DNA of 64,000 nt from Halomonas salipaludis. GTDB lineage: Bacteria; Pseudomonadota; Gammaproteobacteria; Pseudomonadales; Halomonadaceae. Positions 1-8,828 of the stretch are shown one piece after another. Numbering within the stretch: position 1 is the stretch's first letter; every line of letters begins with the position of its first letter. The stretch is taken from assembly GCF_002286975.1 (NCBI RefSeq), contig NZ_NSKB01000003.1, forward strand, positions 496,001-560,000, read 5' to 3'. Under the pieces are notes generated by a model that saw only the letters and a program-made list of their open reading frames with translations, did not search any database and was not told the origin of the DNA. A program made the translations under genes and the position numbers.

Positions 1-9
1 ATCGGTCAT
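1..9 (-). CDS. Possible start of a divergent gene (three codons visible)
   Basis: On the minus strand an ATG at position 9 reads Met-Thr-Asp and then leaves the window. A strong purine-rich ribosome-binding sequence (GGGAGGG) lies four bases upstream of it. The spacing and the divergent orientation to malate synthase fit the start of a neighbouring gene, possibly a regulator of glcB. Only the start is visible, so the product cannot be judged. Confidence 0.3.
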
Positions 10-225
10 CCAACCCTCCCTAGTACGCTCATGCTAGCGCTGGCAGGCCTGGCAAGCCATATTGCGACAGCAACATTTCATCATTTGGTCGAGTCTGGCA
101 GACCGCGGTGACATTTTCAGGTAGCATGTGGAAGCCATTTCCATAAAAAAATGTTACTTTTGGGAACACCCAAAACGACCCACGGCCGGTATGCGCTACC
201 GGTCACAGCGCATCAGGAGACTCTC

Positions 226-2400
226 ATGACTGACCGTGTCACCCGCCATCGTCTTCAGGTGGCCTCCGAGTTGGACCGTTTCATCAACGATCAGGCCCTG
301 CCTGGCACTGGCGTCGATGCAGAGACCTTCTGGTCCGGTGTCGATGCGCTGTTTCACGATTTGACCCCGAAGAATCGCGAATTGCTCGCCGAGCGCGAGC
401 GTCTGCAGGGCGAGCTCGATGCCTGGCACCGTGAAAACCCTGGCCCGGTCAGCGACATGCCCGCCTATCGCGACTTTCTCAAGCGCATTGGCTACCTCGC
501 CGAGGCCCCGGCCAAGGTCGCCGCCACCACCCAGAACGTCGATGCCGAGGTCGCCACCCAGGCCGGCCCGCAGCTGGTGGTGCCGGTAAACAACGCCCGC
601 TATGCGCTGAATGCCGCCAATGCCCGCTGGGGCAGCCTCTACGATGCCCTCTACGGCACCGATGCCATCAGCGAGGAGGACGGCGCCGAGAAGGGCACCA
701 GCTACAACCCCAAGCGCGGTGACAAGGTCATCGCCTATGCCCGCGGCGTCCTCGACCGCGCCGCGCCGCTGGCCACCGGCTCGCACCGCGATGCCGTCAA
801 CTATGCGCTGCGCGACGGCCATCTGGTGGTGACCCTCGAGGGTGGCCGCGAGACCGGCCTCAAGGACCCCGGCAAGCTGGTCGGCTTCCAGGGCGACGCC
901 GCCAAGCCCCAGGGGATCCTGCTCGCCAACCACGGTCTGCATCTGGAAATCCAATTCGATACCAGCCACCCGATCGGCAAGACCGACCCGGCTGGCGTCA
1001 AGGACCTGCTGGTCGAGGCCGCGCTGACCAGCATCATGGACTGCGAGGACTCGGTGGCGGCGGTCGACGCCGAAGACAAGGTGGTGGTCTATCGCAACTG
1101 GCTGGGCTTGATGAAGGGCGACCTCGAAGAGCAGTTGGAGAAGGGTGGCAAGACCATCACCCGGCGCCTCAATCCGGATCGCCAGTACCAGACCCCCGAT
1201 GGCGGCAGCCTGATCCTGCCCGGCCGTGCGCTGATGTTCGTGCGCAACGTCGGCCACCTGATGACCAACCCCGCGGTGCTCGACGCCGACGGCAACGAGC
1301 TGCCGGAAGGCATCCTCGATGCGGTGGTCACTGGCCTGCTGGCGCTGCACGACCTCAACAAGGGTGACGGCGAGCCGCGCAACTCGCGCGCCGGCTCGGT
1401 GTACATCGTCAAGCCCAAGATGCACGGCCCCCAGGAAGTCGCCTTCGCCAACGAGCTGTTCGGCCGCGTGGAAGACATCCTGGGCATGGCTCGCGATACC
1501 CTCAAGATGGGCATCATGGACGAGGAGCGGCGAACCACCGTCAACCTCAAGGCGTGCATCAACGCTGCGGCCTCGCGGGTGGTGTTCATCAATACCGGCT
1601 TCCTCGACCGTACCGGCGACGAGATGCACACCGCCATGGAAGCCGGTCCCATGATTCGCAAGGGTGACATGAAGGGCGCCAAGTGGATCGCTGCCTACGA
1701 GCGCAACAACGTGCTGGTCGGCCTGGCCTGCGGGCTGCGCGGGCGCGCCCAGATCGGCAAGGGCATGTGGGCCATGCCCGACCTGATGGCGGCTATGCTC
1801 GAGCAGAAGATCGGCCACCCCAAGGCTGGCGCCAACACCGCCTGGGTACCGTCGCCCACCGCCGCGGCACTGCACGCCCTGCACTACCACCAGGTCGACG
1901 TTGCGGCAGTGCAGCGTGAACTGGAAGGCCAGGGCGACGTCGACCTGCTCGACGACCTGCTGACGGTGCCGGTGGCCGAGAGCGCCAACTGGTCCGACGA
2001 GGAGATCCAGCAGGAGCTCGACAACAACTGCCAGGGCATCCTCGGCTATGTGGTGCGCTGGGTCGAGCACGGCGTGGGTTGCTCCAAGGTGCCGGATATC
2101 CACAACGTCGGGCTGATGGAAGACCGCGCCACGCTGCGTATCTCCAGCCAGCACCTGGCCAACTGGCTGCACCACGGGGTGGTCGACGCCGAGCGCGTGC
2201 AGAAGACCCTGGAGCGCATGGCCAAGGTGGTCGACGAGCAGAACGCCGGCGACCCCGGTTACACCGCCATGAGCGCCGACTTCTCGGCCTCCAGCGCCTT
2301 CAAGGCCGCCTGCGACCTGGTGTTCAAGGGGCGCGTGCAGCCGGCGGGCTACACCGAGCCGCTGCTCCACGAGTGGCGTCAGGTGCACAAGGCCAAGTAA
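226..2400 (+). CDS. glcB: Malate synthase G
   Basis: Condenses glyoxylate with acetyl-CoA to give malate, completing the glyoxylate and glycolate pathways in the cytoplasm. The 724-residue product has the usual length of the monomeric G isoform, and its sequence is family-typical throughout, for example the stretch around SIMDCEDS and the segment [20 protein letters not shown]. The ATG at 226 is preferred over an upstream in-frame start at 151 because it has an AGGAGA-type ribosome-binding site just upstream and gives the family N-terminus (MTDRV). A strong hairpin follows the stop. No isocitrate lyase gene is nearby, so the gene stands alone. Identification is secure. Confidence 0.97.
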   Translation: MTDRVTRHRLQVASELDRFINDQALPGTGVDAETFWSGVDALFHDLTPKNRELLAERERLQGELDAWHRENPGPVSDMPAYRDFLKRIGYLAEAPAKVAATTQNVDAEVATQAGPQLVVPVNNARYALNAANARWGSLYDALYGTDAISEEDGAEKGTSYNPKRGDKVIAYARGVLDRAAPLATGSHRDAVNYALRDGHLVVTLEGGRETGLKDPGKLVGFQGDAAKPQGILLANHGLHLEIQFDTSHPIGKTDPAGVKDLLVEAALTSIMDCEDSVAAVDAEDKVVVYRNWLGLMKGDLEEQLEKGGKTITRRLNPDRQYQTPDGGSLILPGRALMFVRNVGHLMTNPAVLDADGNELPEGILDAVVTGLLALHDLNKGDGEPRNSRAGSVYIVKPKMHGPQEVAFANELFGRVEDILGMARDTLKMGIMDEERRTTVNLKACINAAASRVVFINTGFLDRTGDEMHTAMEAGPMIRKGDMKGAKWIAAYERNNVLVGLACGLRGRAQIGKGMWAMPDLMAAMLEQKIGHPKAGANTAWVPSPTAAALHALHYHQVDVAAVQRELEGQGDVDLLDDLLTVPVAESANWSDEEIQQELDNNCQGILGYVVRWVEHGVGCSKVPDIHNVGLMEDRATLRISSQHLANWLHHGVVDAERVQKTLERMAKVVDEQNAGDPGYTAMSADFSASSAFKAACDLVFKGRVQPAGYTEPLLHEWRQVHKAK

Positions 2401-2418
2401 TCCCGGCCGCGTGCAATG

Positions 2419-2451
2419 AACGGGCCCCGGTGCACTGCACCGGGGCCCGTT
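2419..2451 (+). terminator. Rho-independent-type terminator after glcB
   Basis: A near-perfect inverted repeat (arms of about 15 bases, AACGGGCCCCGGTGC and its complement) lies 19 bases after the glcB stop. The tract after the stem is short (TTGTGT), so termination may be imperfect, but the stem is very stable and sits where a glcB terminator is expected. Confidence 0.7.
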
Positions 2452-2551
2452 GTGTCATGGGCCAAGCGCGGTGCAGGGATATCGCCGTACAGCGCACCTT
2501 GCGCTATCTTGGGCGCAGCGACACTCGCCGCCGAGCCGCCAGGAGGGCGCC

Positions 2552-2965
2552 ATGACCGTAATGACCGCAGCCGCCATCGAGGAATTTCTCGACGAGGTGT
2601 TTCCGCATCGCCAGGGCACCATCGAGGGCGTCGACGAGATGCGCGCCACCATGAGCCTGGCCATCGAGGACGAGCACCTGCGCCCCGGCGCCTGCGTCTC
2701 CGGGCCCAGCATGATGGGGCTGGCCGATGTCTGCCTCTACGTGGCGATCCTGGCCCAGATCGGCCCTGAGCCGATGGCGGTGACCAGCGACATGAACTGC
2801 CACTTCCTGCGCCGCGCCCGCGGCGACCGCGACCTTATCGCCAACGCGCGCATCGTCAAGCTCGGCCGCCGCCTGGCGGTGGGCGAGGTGCAGCTGTTCT
2901 CCGCCGGCGACGAGGAGCCGGTAGCGCTGGTGACGGCGACCTATGTACTTCCCGACGCTGACTGA
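2552..2965 (+). CDS. PaaI-type hotdog-fold acyl-CoA thioesterase
   Basis: A 137-residue single-domain protein with the hotdog thioesterase pattern: a central Gly-Pro-Ser-Met-Met-Gly helix segment, then 'DMNCHFLRRA' and a C-terminal beta-sheet of the PaaI/YbgC-like group. It probably hydrolyses an acyl-CoA thioester, but the substrate cannot be read from the sequence. The ATG at 2552 is chosen because AGGAGG lies six bases upstream; a longer frame from 2450 has no such site. Its 3' end overlaps the convergent DUF423 gene by 25 bp. Confidence 0.8.
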   Translation: MTVMTAAAIEEFLDEVFPHRQGTIEGVDEMRATMSLAIEDEHLRPGACVSGPSMMGLADVCLYVAILAQIGPEPMAVTSDMNCHFLRRARGDRDLIANARIVKLGRRLAVGEVQLFSAGDEEPVALVTATYVLPDAD

Positions 2966-3333
2966 GCACGCAGCGCGCTGACGGCCAGTGTGATCCAGCC
3001 GGCGATAAAGGCGACGCCGCCCAGCGGCGTGATCATGCCCAAGCGGCCGATGCCGCTTAGCGCCAGGGCGTAGAGCGACCCCGAGAACAGCACTATGCCC
3101 AGCGCCCAGAGGCCCAGCGTCAGCTGCTGGCCGCGCAGGGGCTGGCCGGCGCGCCAGGCCAGCACCCCGAGCATCGCTAGGGTATGCCACATCTGATAGC
3201 GCACGCCGGTCTCGAAGGCCGCCAGCAGGCGTGCCGGCAGCTGGCCCTGCAGGCCATGGGCGGCGAAGGCGCCGAGGGCCACGGCCAGGCCGCCGCTAAG
3301 CGCTATCGCCAGCCACCAGGGGGTGTCGCGCAT
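2941..3333 (-). CDS. DUF423 family small integral membrane protein
   Basis: A 130-residue protein with four predicted membrane segments and the family hallmark GAFAAHGL near residue 22, followed by 'FETGVRYQMWHTLAM'. The family (YgdD-like) is widespread in proteobacteria and has no established biochemical role. The ATG at 3333 has an AGGAG site eight bases upstream. The 3' end overlaps the thioesterase gene tail to tail, and the gene diverges from thiS. Confidence 0.85.
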   Translation of the reverse strand: MRDTPWWLAIALSGGLAVALGAFAAHGLQGQLPARLLAAFETGVRYQMWHTLAMLGVLAWRAGQPLRGQQLTLGLWALGIVLFSGSLYALALSGIGRLGMITPLGGVAFIAGWITLAVSALRAQSASGST

Positions 3334-3367
3334 GGGGGAAATCTCCTTGTCGAAGGCGCCCATACCG

Positions 3368-3396
3368 TACCCCGCTGGCGCGTTACAGGCTACAAT
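3368..3396 (+). promoter_or_regulatory. Candidate sigma-70 promoter for thiS-thiG
   Basis: A good -10 hexamer, TACAAT (3391-3396), lies 40 bases before the thiS start in the divergent gap to DUF423. The -35 at the expected spacing is poor. No TPP-riboswitch-like leader is visible in the roughly 100 bases available. Confidence 0.35.
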
Positions 3397-3435
3397 AGTG
3401 ACCCCCGAACCGCTGCGATTCGCTGGAGGACCAAT

Positions 3436-3636
3436 ATGCAGATCCTGCTCAACGGCGAAGCCAGAACCCTCGAGGCCGAGGCCACGATCAGCGACCTGAT
3501 CGCCTCCCTCGACCTGACCGGCCGACGCATCGCCGTCGAGGTCAACGAAGAGATTGTGCCGCGCAGCCAGCATGCCCAGCAGGGGCTGGCCGACGGCGAC
3601 CGCGTCGAAATCGTCCACGCCATCGGCGGGGGCTAG
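3436..3636 (+). CDS. thiS: Sulfur-carrier protein ThiS
   Basis: A 66-residue ubiquitin-fold protein ending in Gly-Gly, the C-terminus that is adenylated and turned into a thiocarboxylate to donate sulfur for the thiazole ring of thiamine. Length and tail match the family. The gene starts at an ATG preceded by GGAGG and lies ten bases before thiG, the enzyme that consumes the thiocarboxylate, so the pair is surely co-transcribed. Confidence 0.95.
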   Translation: MQILLNGEARTLEAEATISDLIASLDLTGRRIAVEVNEEIVPRSQHAQQGLADGDRVEIVHAIGGG

Positions 3637-3646
3637 AGGAGCCATC

Positions 3647-4444
3647 ATGACAGATCGTTTCCAGGACCAGCCGCTGCAGGTGGCTGGACATCGCTTTGCC
3701 TCGCGCCTGCTGGTCGGCACCGGCAAGTACCGCGATGTCGACGAGACCGCCGCCGCCATCCAGGCCTCCGGTGCCGAGGTGGTGACCTTCGCGGTGCGGC
3801 GCACCAACCTGGGGCAGCAAGTCGGTGAGCCCAATCTGCTCGACGTGGTGCCGCCGGAGCGCTATACCCTGCTGCCCAATACCGCCGGCTGCTACACCGC
3901 CAAGGATGCGGTGCGCACCTGCAAACTGGCCCGCGAGCTGCTCGATGGCCACAAGCTGGTCAAGCTCGAAGTGCTCGGCGATGACGCGACGCTCTACCCC
4001 AACGTGGTGGAGACGCTGAAAGCCGCCGAGACGCTGATCGCCGACGGCTTCGAGGTGATGGTCTACACCAGCGACGATCCCATCGTCGCCAAGGAGCTCG
4101 AGCGCCTGGGCTGCTGCGCGGTGATGCCGCTGGGCTCGCTGATCGGCTCCGGTCACGGTATCCAGAACCCGCACAACCTGCGCCTGATCATCGAGCAGGC
4201 CGAGGTGCCGGTGCTGGTCGATGCCGGCATTGGCACCGCCTCCGACGCCGCCATGGCCATGGAGCTGGGCTGCGACGGCGTGCTGATGAACTCGGCCATC
4301 GCCCACGCCCGCCAGCCGGTGCTGATGGCCGGCGCCATGAAGCAAGCCGTCGAGGCCGGCCGTGCCGCCTTTCTGGCCGGGCGCATGCCGCGCCGCCAGA
4401 GCGCCGAGCCTTCCTCGCCCTTCGCCGGCCGTATCAACGGCTGA
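3647..4444 (+). CDS. thiG: Thiazole synthase ThiG
   Basis: A 265-residue TIM-barrel enzyme that joins deoxyxylulose phosphate, dehydroglycine and sulfur from ThiS-COSH into the thiazole phosphate of thiamine. Family features include 'LLVGTGKY' near the N-terminus, 'VKLEVLGDD' carrying the Schiff-base lysine region, and the C-terminal phosphate-binding '[17 protein letters not shown]'. The ATG at 3647 follows an AGGAG site. It lies directly downstream of thiS and upstream of trmB, an order common in gammaproteobacteria. Confidence 0.97.
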   Translation: MTDRFQDQPLQVAGHRFASRLLVGTGKYRDVDETAAAIQASGAEVVTFAVRRTNLGQQVGEPNLLDVVPPERYTLLPNTAGCYTAKDAVRTCKLARELLDGHKLVKLEVLGDDATLYPNVVETLKAAETLIADGFEVMVYTSDDPIVAKELERLGCCAVMPLGSLIGSGHGIQNPHNLRLIIEQAEVPVLVDAGIGTASDAAMAMELGCDGVLMNSAIAHARQPVLMAGAMKQAVEAGRAAFLAGRMPRRQSAEPSSPFAGRING

Positions 4445-4474
4445 TTGCCCGCTACGATGAGATCCGCGTGACGC

Positions 4475-5215
4475 ATGAGTGATACCCACCACGACCGACC
4501 CGACGCCGCCACCGGTGCGCCCGCGGCGCCGCTGCACCGGCGCGGCATCAAGAGCTATGTGCTGCGCGCCGGGCGCATGACCATTGCCCAGACTCGCGGT
4601 CTCGAGGAGGTCTGGCCGCGGCTGGGGCTGACCCTGGCCGAGGGCCGCCAGGACCTCGAAGCGCTGTTCGGACGGCGCGCACCGCGGGTGGTGGAGATCG
4701 GCTTCGGCATGGGCGCTTCGCTGATCGAGCAGGCCGAAACCCACCCGGAGACTGACTTCATCGGCATCGAGGTACACGCCCCCGGCGTCGGCAAGCTGCT
4801 CGACGAGGCCGACAAGCGCGGCCTGAGCAACCTGCGTGTGTACCGCGAGGACGCCCTGCGCGTGCTCGAGGAGTGCCTGCCCGAGGCCAGCCTCGATACC
4901 CTGCAGCTGTTCTTCCCCGACCCCTGGCCGAAGAAGAAGCACCACAAGCGGCGCATCGTCCAGCCGGCCTTCGTCGAGCTGGTGCGCACCCGCTTGAAGC
5001 CGGGCGGCACCTTTCACCTGGCCACCGACTGGGCGGCCTACGCCGAGTGGATGGCCGAGGTGATGAATGCCGCGCCGGGCTATCGCAACACCGCGGCGGC
5101 AGAGACGGCGCCCTATGTGCCGCGCCCCGAGTTCCGGCCGCTGACCAAGTTCGAGGCCCGCGGCGAGCGTTTGGGGCACGGCGTATGGGACCTGATCTAC
5201 GCCCGCGATTCCTGA
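4475..5215 (+). CDS. trmB: tRNA (guanine-N7-)-methyltransferase
   Basis: A 246-residue class I SAM methyltransferase that forms m7G46 in tRNA variable loops. Visible motifs are the SAM loop 'EIGFGMG' (about residue 73), '[10 protein letters not shown]', and the family signature '[15 protein letters not shown]', followed by 'LATDW' and the C-terminal '[12 protein letters not shown]'. It lies 30 bases behind thiG on the same strand and is probably in the same transcript. Confidence 0.97.
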   Translation: MSDTHHDRPDAATGAPAAPLHRRGIKSYVLRAGRMTIAQTRGLEEVWPRLGLTLAEGRQDLEALFGRRAPRVVEIGFGMGASLIEQAETHPETDFIGIEVHAPGVGKLLDEADKRGLSNLRVYREDALRVLEECLPEASLDTLQLFFPDPWPKKKHHKRRIVQPAFVELVRTRLKPGGTFHLATDWAAYAEWMAEVMNAAPGYRNTAAAETAPYVPRPEFRPLTKFEARGERLGHGVWDLIYARDS

Positions 5216-5280
5216 ACGCCAGCATCGCATTCGGCGCTGCGCCCCATCTCCATGGTGGGGTGCGCTCGTTGCAGGGATAG

Positions 5281-5309
5281 AAAAGAAAAGCCGCTCCGGG
5301 AGGAGCGGC
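5281..5309 (-). terminator. Terminator, leftward, for the AEC transporter transcript
   Basis: An 8-bp stem (GCCGCTCC / GGAGCGGC, four-base loop) is followed, when read on the minus strand, by TTTTCTTTT. It is therefore oriented to end transcripts coming leftward from the gene at 5456-6373. Read rightward it lacks a T tract. Confidence 0.6.
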
Positions 5310-5342
5310 GAAAGACCGTGACTAGCTTGATGAGGAGAAACC

Positions 5343-5411
5343 ATGGCAGAAAACCTGACATTCTCTGCTATGGCGTGTGGCGCCTGGCAAGCGCCACGGT
5401 TGTTAAGATAA
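5343..5411 (+). CDS. Possible 22-residue peptide with a strong ribosome-binding site
   Basis: Between trmB and the convergent transporter, an ATG at 5343 follows GAGGAG by five bases and opens a 22-codon frame (MAENLTFSAM...) ending at TAA. A hairpin (GTGGCGC...GCGCCAC) lies over its 3' half. I recognise no family. It may be a small protein, a leader or a remnant; the good ribosome-binding site is the only positive evidence. Confidence 0.25.
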   Translation: MAENLTFSAMACGAWQAPRLLR

Positions 5412-5455
5412 TCGTTCGCATTCGCGCCGTCAAGCGTAACGAGAATATTTTTTAT

Positions 5456-6373
5456 TTATCCGCCGACCAGGCGCAGCCATAGTGGCAGCGTCAACATCGC
5501 CAGCAGCGTCTGGCCGGTGATCAAGGCGGCCATCAGCTCGGCGTCGCCGCCCAGCTGGCGGGCCAGGATATAGGCCGAGGTGGCGGTCGGCAGGGCGGCG
5601 AACAGCAGCGCCACGTCGCGGCTCACCGGATCGAGTCCCAGTAGCAGGGCGAGTGCCAGCACCAGTGCCGGCATCGCCACTAGCTTGAGCAGGTTGGCAG
5701 CCCATACGCCGCGGTCGAGACGCACCAGCGCCCGTGGGCGTAGCGCCACGCCCACTGCCACCAGGCCCAGTGGCAGTGCCGCGCTGCCCAGCAGGCCGAC
5801 GGTCTGGGCGCTCCAGCCGGGCAGGCCGATGCCGCTCAGGTTAAGGGCGATCCCCGCCAGGCAGCCGAGGATCAGCGGGTTGCGCACCAGCGCCAGCAGG
5901 CTCTTGCCGAGGCTGGCCGGCCCTAATGTGCCGGCGGCGATGAAGCTCGCCACGCACAGCACGTTGACCACCGGCACCATCAGCGCCACCGCTACCGCGG
6001 CGACGGTGGCCCCGGCGCTGCCGTGCAGGGCATTGGCGCCGGCCACGCCGACATAGGTATTGAAGCGCAGCGCGCCCTGGAACACCGAGGTAAAGGCCGC
6101 CGGATCGAGCCCCAGCCGCTGGCGCAGCCGCCACAGCAGGGCGCCGAGAACGGCCATCACGCCGAGCAGCACCAGCGCAACCCGCCCCACCGGCACCTGG
6201 CTGACGTCCGCCGTGGCAAGCGTCGCCACCAGCATGGCGGGAAACAGCAAAAAGTAGATCAGCTTCTCCAGCTGGGGCCAGAAATCACCGCCCGGCAGGC
6301 GTTTCCAGCCCAGCGCGGCGCCCAGCAGGATCAGCAAGAACAGCGGGCCCAATGCTCCGGCCACGTCACCCAT
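5456..6373 (-). CDS. AEC (auxin efflux carrier) family transporter
   Basis: A 305-residue inner-membrane protein with about ten hydrophobic segments, beginning 'MGDVAGALGPLFLLILLGAALG' and containing the family's conserved Asn/Gly-rich half-repeat segments (FNTYVG..., 'RNPLILGCLAGIALNLSG'). AEC proteins are secondary carriers for small organic anions; the substrate is not predictable here. The ATG at 6373 has AGGAG upstream, whereas the open frame extends further without a better site. Downstream on its strand lies a T-rich terminator. Confidence 0.85.
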   Translation of the reverse strand: MGDVAGALGPLFLLILLGAALGWKRLPGGDFWPQLEKLIYFLLFPAMLVATLATADVSQVPVGRVALVLLGVMAVLGALLWRLRQRLGLDPAAFTSVFQGALRFNTYVGVAGANALHGSAGATVAAVAVALMVPVVNVLCVASFIAAGTLGPASLGKSLLALVRNPLILGCLAGIALNLSGIGLPGWSAQTVGLLGSAALPLGLVAVGVALRPRALVRLDRGVWAANLLKLVAMPALVLALALLLGLDPVSRDVALLFAALPTATSAYILARQLGGDAELMAALITGQTLLAMLTLPLWLRLVGG

Positions 6374-6480
6374 GGGGCGCTCCTTGTCATCGACCTTGGG
6401 ATGCGACAACCTTTCACAGGTTGCCATGAGGCAAACGCTGATAAGCTTACCGGCTATTGCCACTGCATTGGAGGGTCCTG

Positions 6481-6993
6481 GTGACGCCACTGCCCCCAGC
6501 CTCGGACGAGGCGACCCCGCGCTCAGCGCTGCTCAATCTGCTGATCATGGTCACGTTGGTGACGGTGGTCGTGGCGATGTGGTACCTCGGCAACTACTAT
6601 CTACGCGGCAGCAGTGACGACGTCACCTGGTATCCGCCAAGCTCGCCCTGCGACCTCCATCAGGGCGCCTGCGAGGCGAGCCTGGGCATGGCGTCGCGGC
6701 TATCGCTGAATTTCGACGGCGAGCTGCGCGAGCTCGAGGTGCTGCCCGTCGAGGTCCAACTGGACAACGTCGAGGCGCGGGCGGTGATCGTCGAGCTGGT
6801 GGGGCGCAATATGCACATGGGTGTGCATCGCTTTATCCTCGAGTCGCAGGGTAACGGGGTGTTTCGCGGCGACGCCCAGATCGGCGTGTGCACCGAGGCG
6901 GTGATGCCGTGGCGCGCCCAGGTGGTGATCGAGACCCCTCAGGGCCGCAAGGGCAGCTGGTTCGACTTCGATATCAAGAGGAGTGCGGTATGA
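6481..6993 (+). CDS. Membrane-anchored protein of unknown function, partner of SCO1
   Basis: A 170-residue protein with one N-terminal transmembrane helix (about residues 18-42) and a periplasmic domain that begins around 'DVTWYPPSSPC' and ends in a beta-rich region ('PWRAQVVIETPQG'). It resembles the FixH-like or cytochrome-oxidase-accessory proteins often found beside SCO1, but the match is loose. The GTG at 6481 is chosen because GGAGGG lies five bases before it. Its stop overlaps the SCO1 start (ATGA), which suggests translational coupling and a joint role in copper or oxidase assembly. Confidence 0.65.
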   Translation: MTPLPPASDEATPRSALLNLLIMVTLVTVVVAMWYLGNYYLRGSSDDVTWYPPSSPCDLHQGACEASLGMASRLSLNFDGELRELEVLPVEVQLDNVEARAVIVELVGRNMHMGVHRFILESQGNGVFRGDAQIGVCTEAVMPWRAQVVIETPQGRKGSWFDFDIKRSAV

Positions 6994-7580
6994 CGCGCAA
7001 GACGCTGTGGGCGGGCCTCGCCTCGCTGGTGCTGGTGGTGGCCCTCGCTACCATCTGGTGGGTGCAGCAGCAGGGCGATGACGGTGAACCGCGCGGCGGC
7101 GAGGTGGCGCTGCCCTCCACCCAGGGCGAGTTTTCGTTGGCATCCATGGAGGACGATGAGCTGGCGGTGCTGTTCTTCGGCTACACCTACTGCCCGGACA
7201 TCTGCCCGATGACCCTGGCGGTGATTCGCCAGGCACTGCAGCAGCTCGAGCCGGAGTACGCCGAGCGTCTGGTGCCGGTGCTGATCACCGTCGATCCGGA
7301 CCGCGATACCCTCGAGCGCCTCGAGGAGTACGTCGGCTACTTCGGCGAGCAGTTCATCGGCGCCCGCGGCAGCGAGGAGCAGCTCGACGATATCGCCGAG
7401 CGCTACAACCTGTTCTGGCGCAAGCACGACATGGAAGACTCGGCGATGGAGTACGCCGTCGACCACAGCTCCTCGATGTACCTGGTCGACCGCCACGGCG
7501 AGATCCGCCAGCGAGTGCTCTACTCGCCGACCCCGCACTCGCTGATCTCGGCCGTCAGGCACGAGTTCAACGGCGGCTGA
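6990..7580 (+). CDS. SCO1/SenC-type copper chaperone
   Basis: A 196-residue thioredoxin-fold protein anchored by an N-terminal helix (about residues 5-25). It carries the copper-binding motif CPDIC in 'TYCPDICPMTLAVI' and the distal histidine in 'VDHSSSMYLVD', all three ligands needed for Cu delivery to the CuA site of cytochrome oxidase. The start overlaps the stop of the preceding membrane protein by four bases, so the two are made together. No oxidase subunit gene is nearby. Confidence 0.9.
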   Translation: MTRKTLWAGLASLVLVVALATIWWVQQQGDDGEPRGGEVALPSTQGEFSLASMEDDELAVLFFGYTYCPDICPMTLAVIRQALQQLEPEYAERLVPVLITVDPDRDTLERLEEYVGYFGEQFIGARGSEEQLDDIAERYNLFWRKHDMEDSAMEYAVDHSSSMYLVDRHGEIRQRVLYSPTPHSLISAVRHEFNGG

Positions 7581-7637
7581 GGCGCGGCGTCAAGCAGTCA
7601 GGGCTCAGGGCCAAGGCGATCGCAGTTACTCCTGAGC

Positions 7638-7747
7638 GAGGGACGCCGGGGGCAAGCCGAAGAGGAGGTTTGCGCCATGGATGGCGCAAGGTAGCGCCCA
7701 GGGAAGGGTTTACAGCGCCTCCTCGTAGGCTTGTCGACGGAATAGTT
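7638..7747. repeat. Structured intergenic element (nested stem-loops), copy 1
   Basis: Between SCO1 and the esterase. The outer arms CAAGCC-GA-AGAGGAGG and CCTCCTCGTAGGCTTG pair with each other and enclose an internal hairpin TTGCGCCA-TGGA-TGGCGCAA plus a second stem (AGCGC...GCGCT-like) with GGGAAGGG in its loop. The hairpin core CGCCATGGATGGCG recurs exactly in the element at 15.9 kb. This is likely a member of a dispersed intergenic repeat family and not a plain terminator. Confidence 0.5.
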
Positions 7748-7773
7748 CGAGCGGTGTCGGCTATCTGCATAGC

Positions 7774-8823
7774 TCAGGGCGACCTTGCCGGGCCGCCGCT
7801 GAGCCGCTCGACCATGGCGTGCAGCGCCTGCACCTGATGGCCGTCGCGGGTTTCATAGCCGGCCGAGGGTTCCCAACTGCTCTCATCGAAACCCCACCAG
7901 TCCCAGCAGCCCTGGGGATTGGCCATGCTGGTGGCGGCCTGGGGATAGAGCACGGCCAGGCGATTCGCCGCGGCCCAGGCATTGAGCCCGGTATGGCGGA
8001 CGAAGGCGTCCTCGATCTGCTGCTGGCCCATGTTGCAGCCGTGCAGCGCCACCACCAGGCCGCAGGGTGCGCCCTCCTCGCAGGCTTTGGGCAGGTAGAG
8101 CTGGCCCTGCTCGGCGAGCCCTGAGCCGCGATAGAACTCGCCCTGATCGAAGGGCAGCAGTGTGCCGTGGCCGTCCTCCTCGGGGGGCTCAAGGCCGCCG
8201 TAGAGCCAGTTCAACGCCTCGCCCGCCGCATCGCGGTCACAGGCCAGCAGGTGAGGACTGCCACCGAGGCGGCAGTCGGCCAGCTCGGTGATGTGTGCCA
8301 GGCCGGTGCCGCCCACCGGCAAGCCGTGGCCGACCTCCTCGGCGCTGACGAACGTCAGCTGTTCAGGACGCTCCAACCATCCACGATATTGCGTGGCCAG
8401 CATCTCGCCGAGCGCCGGGTCGACCACCTCGTCCTCTTCGCCGTGCCACACGAAGACCCGCTGTTGGGCCAGCGCCTCGGCCGCGCCCAGGCGCCCCTCG
8501 GCGCGGTAGGCGGTCAGGCGGCCCTCCAGCTCGGCCAGGCTGGGTGAGCCGTGGCGCTGGCTCATGCACTGCCCCAGCGCCAGGCGCAGGCTGCCCTGGG
8601 CGCAGCCCCAGGGGCCGGCGGCGAACACACCCAGGCCGCGGTAGGTCTCGGGAAAGGCCACCGCCAGCTGGGTGGCCATATAGCCACCCGACGAAACACC
8701 CAACACGCTGACGCGGCTGGGGTCGATGTCGAGCACGGGCAGTGGGGGAGGGGTGTCGCTGTCGGCCAGCGCCGGGCCAACAAGGCCCAGCGCCAGACCG
8801 CACGCTAGCAGAGTGGGTTTCAT
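7774..8823 (-). CDS. Secreted poly(3-hydroxybutyrate) depolymerase-like esterase
   Basis: A 349-residue alpha/beta-hydrolase with a signal peptide (MKPTLLACGLALGLVGPALA) and the lipase-box serine in 'GVSSGGYMA' at about residue 46. The C-terminal part carries 'VALHGCNMGQQQIEDAF' and 'NPQGCWDWWGF', hallmarks of the PHB-depolymerase/LpqC esterase group. It probably cleaves polyester or short hydroxyacid esters in the periplasm or outside the cell. Start at ATG 8823, five bases after the FKBP stop, so the two genes are likely co-transcribed. There is no substrate-binding or linker domain, so activity on solid PHB is uncertain. Confidence 0.75.
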   Translation of the reverse strand: MKPTLLACGLALGLVGPALADSDTPPPLPVLDIDPSRVSVLGVSSGGYMATQLAVAFPETYRGLGVFAAGPWGCAQGSLRLALGQCMSQRHGSPSLAELEGRLTAYRAEGRLGAAEALAQQRVFVWHGEEDEVVDPALGEMLATQYRGWLERPEQLTFVSAEEVGHGLPVGGTGLAHITELADCRLGGSPHLLACDRDAAGEALNWLYGGLEPPEEDGHGTLLPFDQGEFYRGSGLAEQGQLYLPKACEEGAPCGLVVALHGCNMGQQQIEDAFVRHTGLNAWAAANRLAVLYPQAATSMANPQGCWDWWGFDESSWEPSAGYETRDGHQVQALHAMVERLSGGPARSP

Positions 8824-8828
8824 CGCGA

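Noticed and set aside
196-2388. A 730-codon open frame antisense to malate synthase
   Set aside because: It is a shadow of the high-GC codon bias of glcB; the protein has low-complexity His/Val/Leu/Gly composition and no family match, while the plus-strand gene is certain.
3334-3435. TPP riboswitch upstream of thiS
   Set aside because: The gap is only about 100 bases and lacks the conserved CTGAGA and related elements of the TPP motif.
3542-5344. A 600-codon minus-strand open frame across thiS-thiG-trmB
   Set aside because: Same cause: it covers three certain genes on the other strand and has no ribosome-binding site or recognisable domain.
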